Assembly: GCA_025774735.1 (NCBI GenBank)
Contig: JALGZU010000163.1
Location: 1-6,595 of the forward strand
Length of the DNA: 6,595 bases
Reading direction: 5' to 3'
Source: a candidate division LCP-89 bacterium
GTDB lineage: Bacteria; Electryoneota; B3-LCP
In this document: piece after piece, positions 6,528 to 6,595 of the stretch
How the letters are laid out: every line of letters starts with the position of its first letter
How positions within the stretch are numbered: the stretch's first letter is position 1
Program-made: the position numbers and the translations under genes
Notes under the pieces: generated by a model
What the model saw: only the letters and a program-made list of their open reading frames with translations
Databases searched by the model: none
Told to the model about the DNA's origin: nothing

Positions 6528-6595
6528 CTAGTGGATCACCGCCACTTTGCCCCAGGCGGCATCCGAACCGCCGCGATCGATGCGGTAGAAATAGA
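6528..6595 (-). CDS. C-terminal fragment of an exported protein, possible T9SS type A sorting tail
   Basis: Only the last 21 codons before TAG (6530-6528) are in the window. The peptide contains YFYRI, a Gly/Ser/Asp turn, then a Trp and ends GKVAVIH. The pattern YFYR followed about ten residues later by GK-hydrophobic-hydrophobic at the extreme C-terminus is characteristic of T9SS type A sorting domains and of related FlgD-like C-terminal Ig modules. A PorV-type gene 9 bases downstream makes this reading more attractive, since PorV binds such tails. The evidence is a short tail, so other beta-sandwich endings are possible. The frame is supported by the stop codon doubling as part of the next gene's ribosome binding site, an arrangement typical of a true operon junction. 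Confidence 0.55.
   Translation of the reverse strand, partial: YFYRIDRGGSDAAWGKVAVIH

Overview
The window carries seven genes, all read from the minus strand, two of them cut by the window edges. No RNA gene, mobile element or CRISPR array is visible. The dense packing, three lipobox-type signal peptides, two PorV/PorQ-type outer-membrane proteins and Ig-like exported modules point to a Gram-negative bacterium. The PorV/PorQ pair and the style of the lipoproteins resemble the Fibrobacteres-Chlorobi-Bacteroidetes group and allied candidate phyla (KSB1, Zixibacteria, Eisenbacteria or similar). This placement is inference from protein style, not a phylogenetic result. Base composition looks moderate, slightly above 50% GC.

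Reading in the direction of transcription (high to low coordinates), the first unit opens with the last 21 codons of an exported-looking protein (6595-6528) whose end resembles a type IX secretion (T9SS) sorting tail or FlgD-like tail. Two tandem PorV/PorQ-family outer-membrane beta-barrel genes follow (6518-5502 and 5502-4597), sharing one base at their stop/start junction. Next, 16 bases on, is an isocitrate/isopropylmalate-type dehydrogenase (4580-3465). A hairpin at 3426-3400 plausibly ends this unit.

A 155-base intergenic region (3464-3310) holds that hairpin, a second small palindrome and a good sigma70-like promoter (3365-3337). The promoter would start the second unit: two related small lipoproteins of unknown function (3309-2722 and 2706-2185), pdxJ for vitamin B6 synthesis (2152-1439), and a large modular lipoprotein with two Ig/FnIII-like repeats followed by two further beta-rich repeats (1413 to beyond base 1). 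Gaps inside this unit are 15, 32 and 25 bases, so co-transcription is likely.

The two metabolic enzymes (PdxJ and the dehydrogenase) are conventional, but both sit inside runs of envelope genes. The most interesting points are the paralogous lipoprotein pair with a shared WGxD...LF motif, the NADP-type cofactor residues in the dehydrogenase, the repeat architecture of the large lipoprotein, and the PorV pair directly behind a possible T9SS cargo tail. No clearly new multi-gene system is demonstrated.
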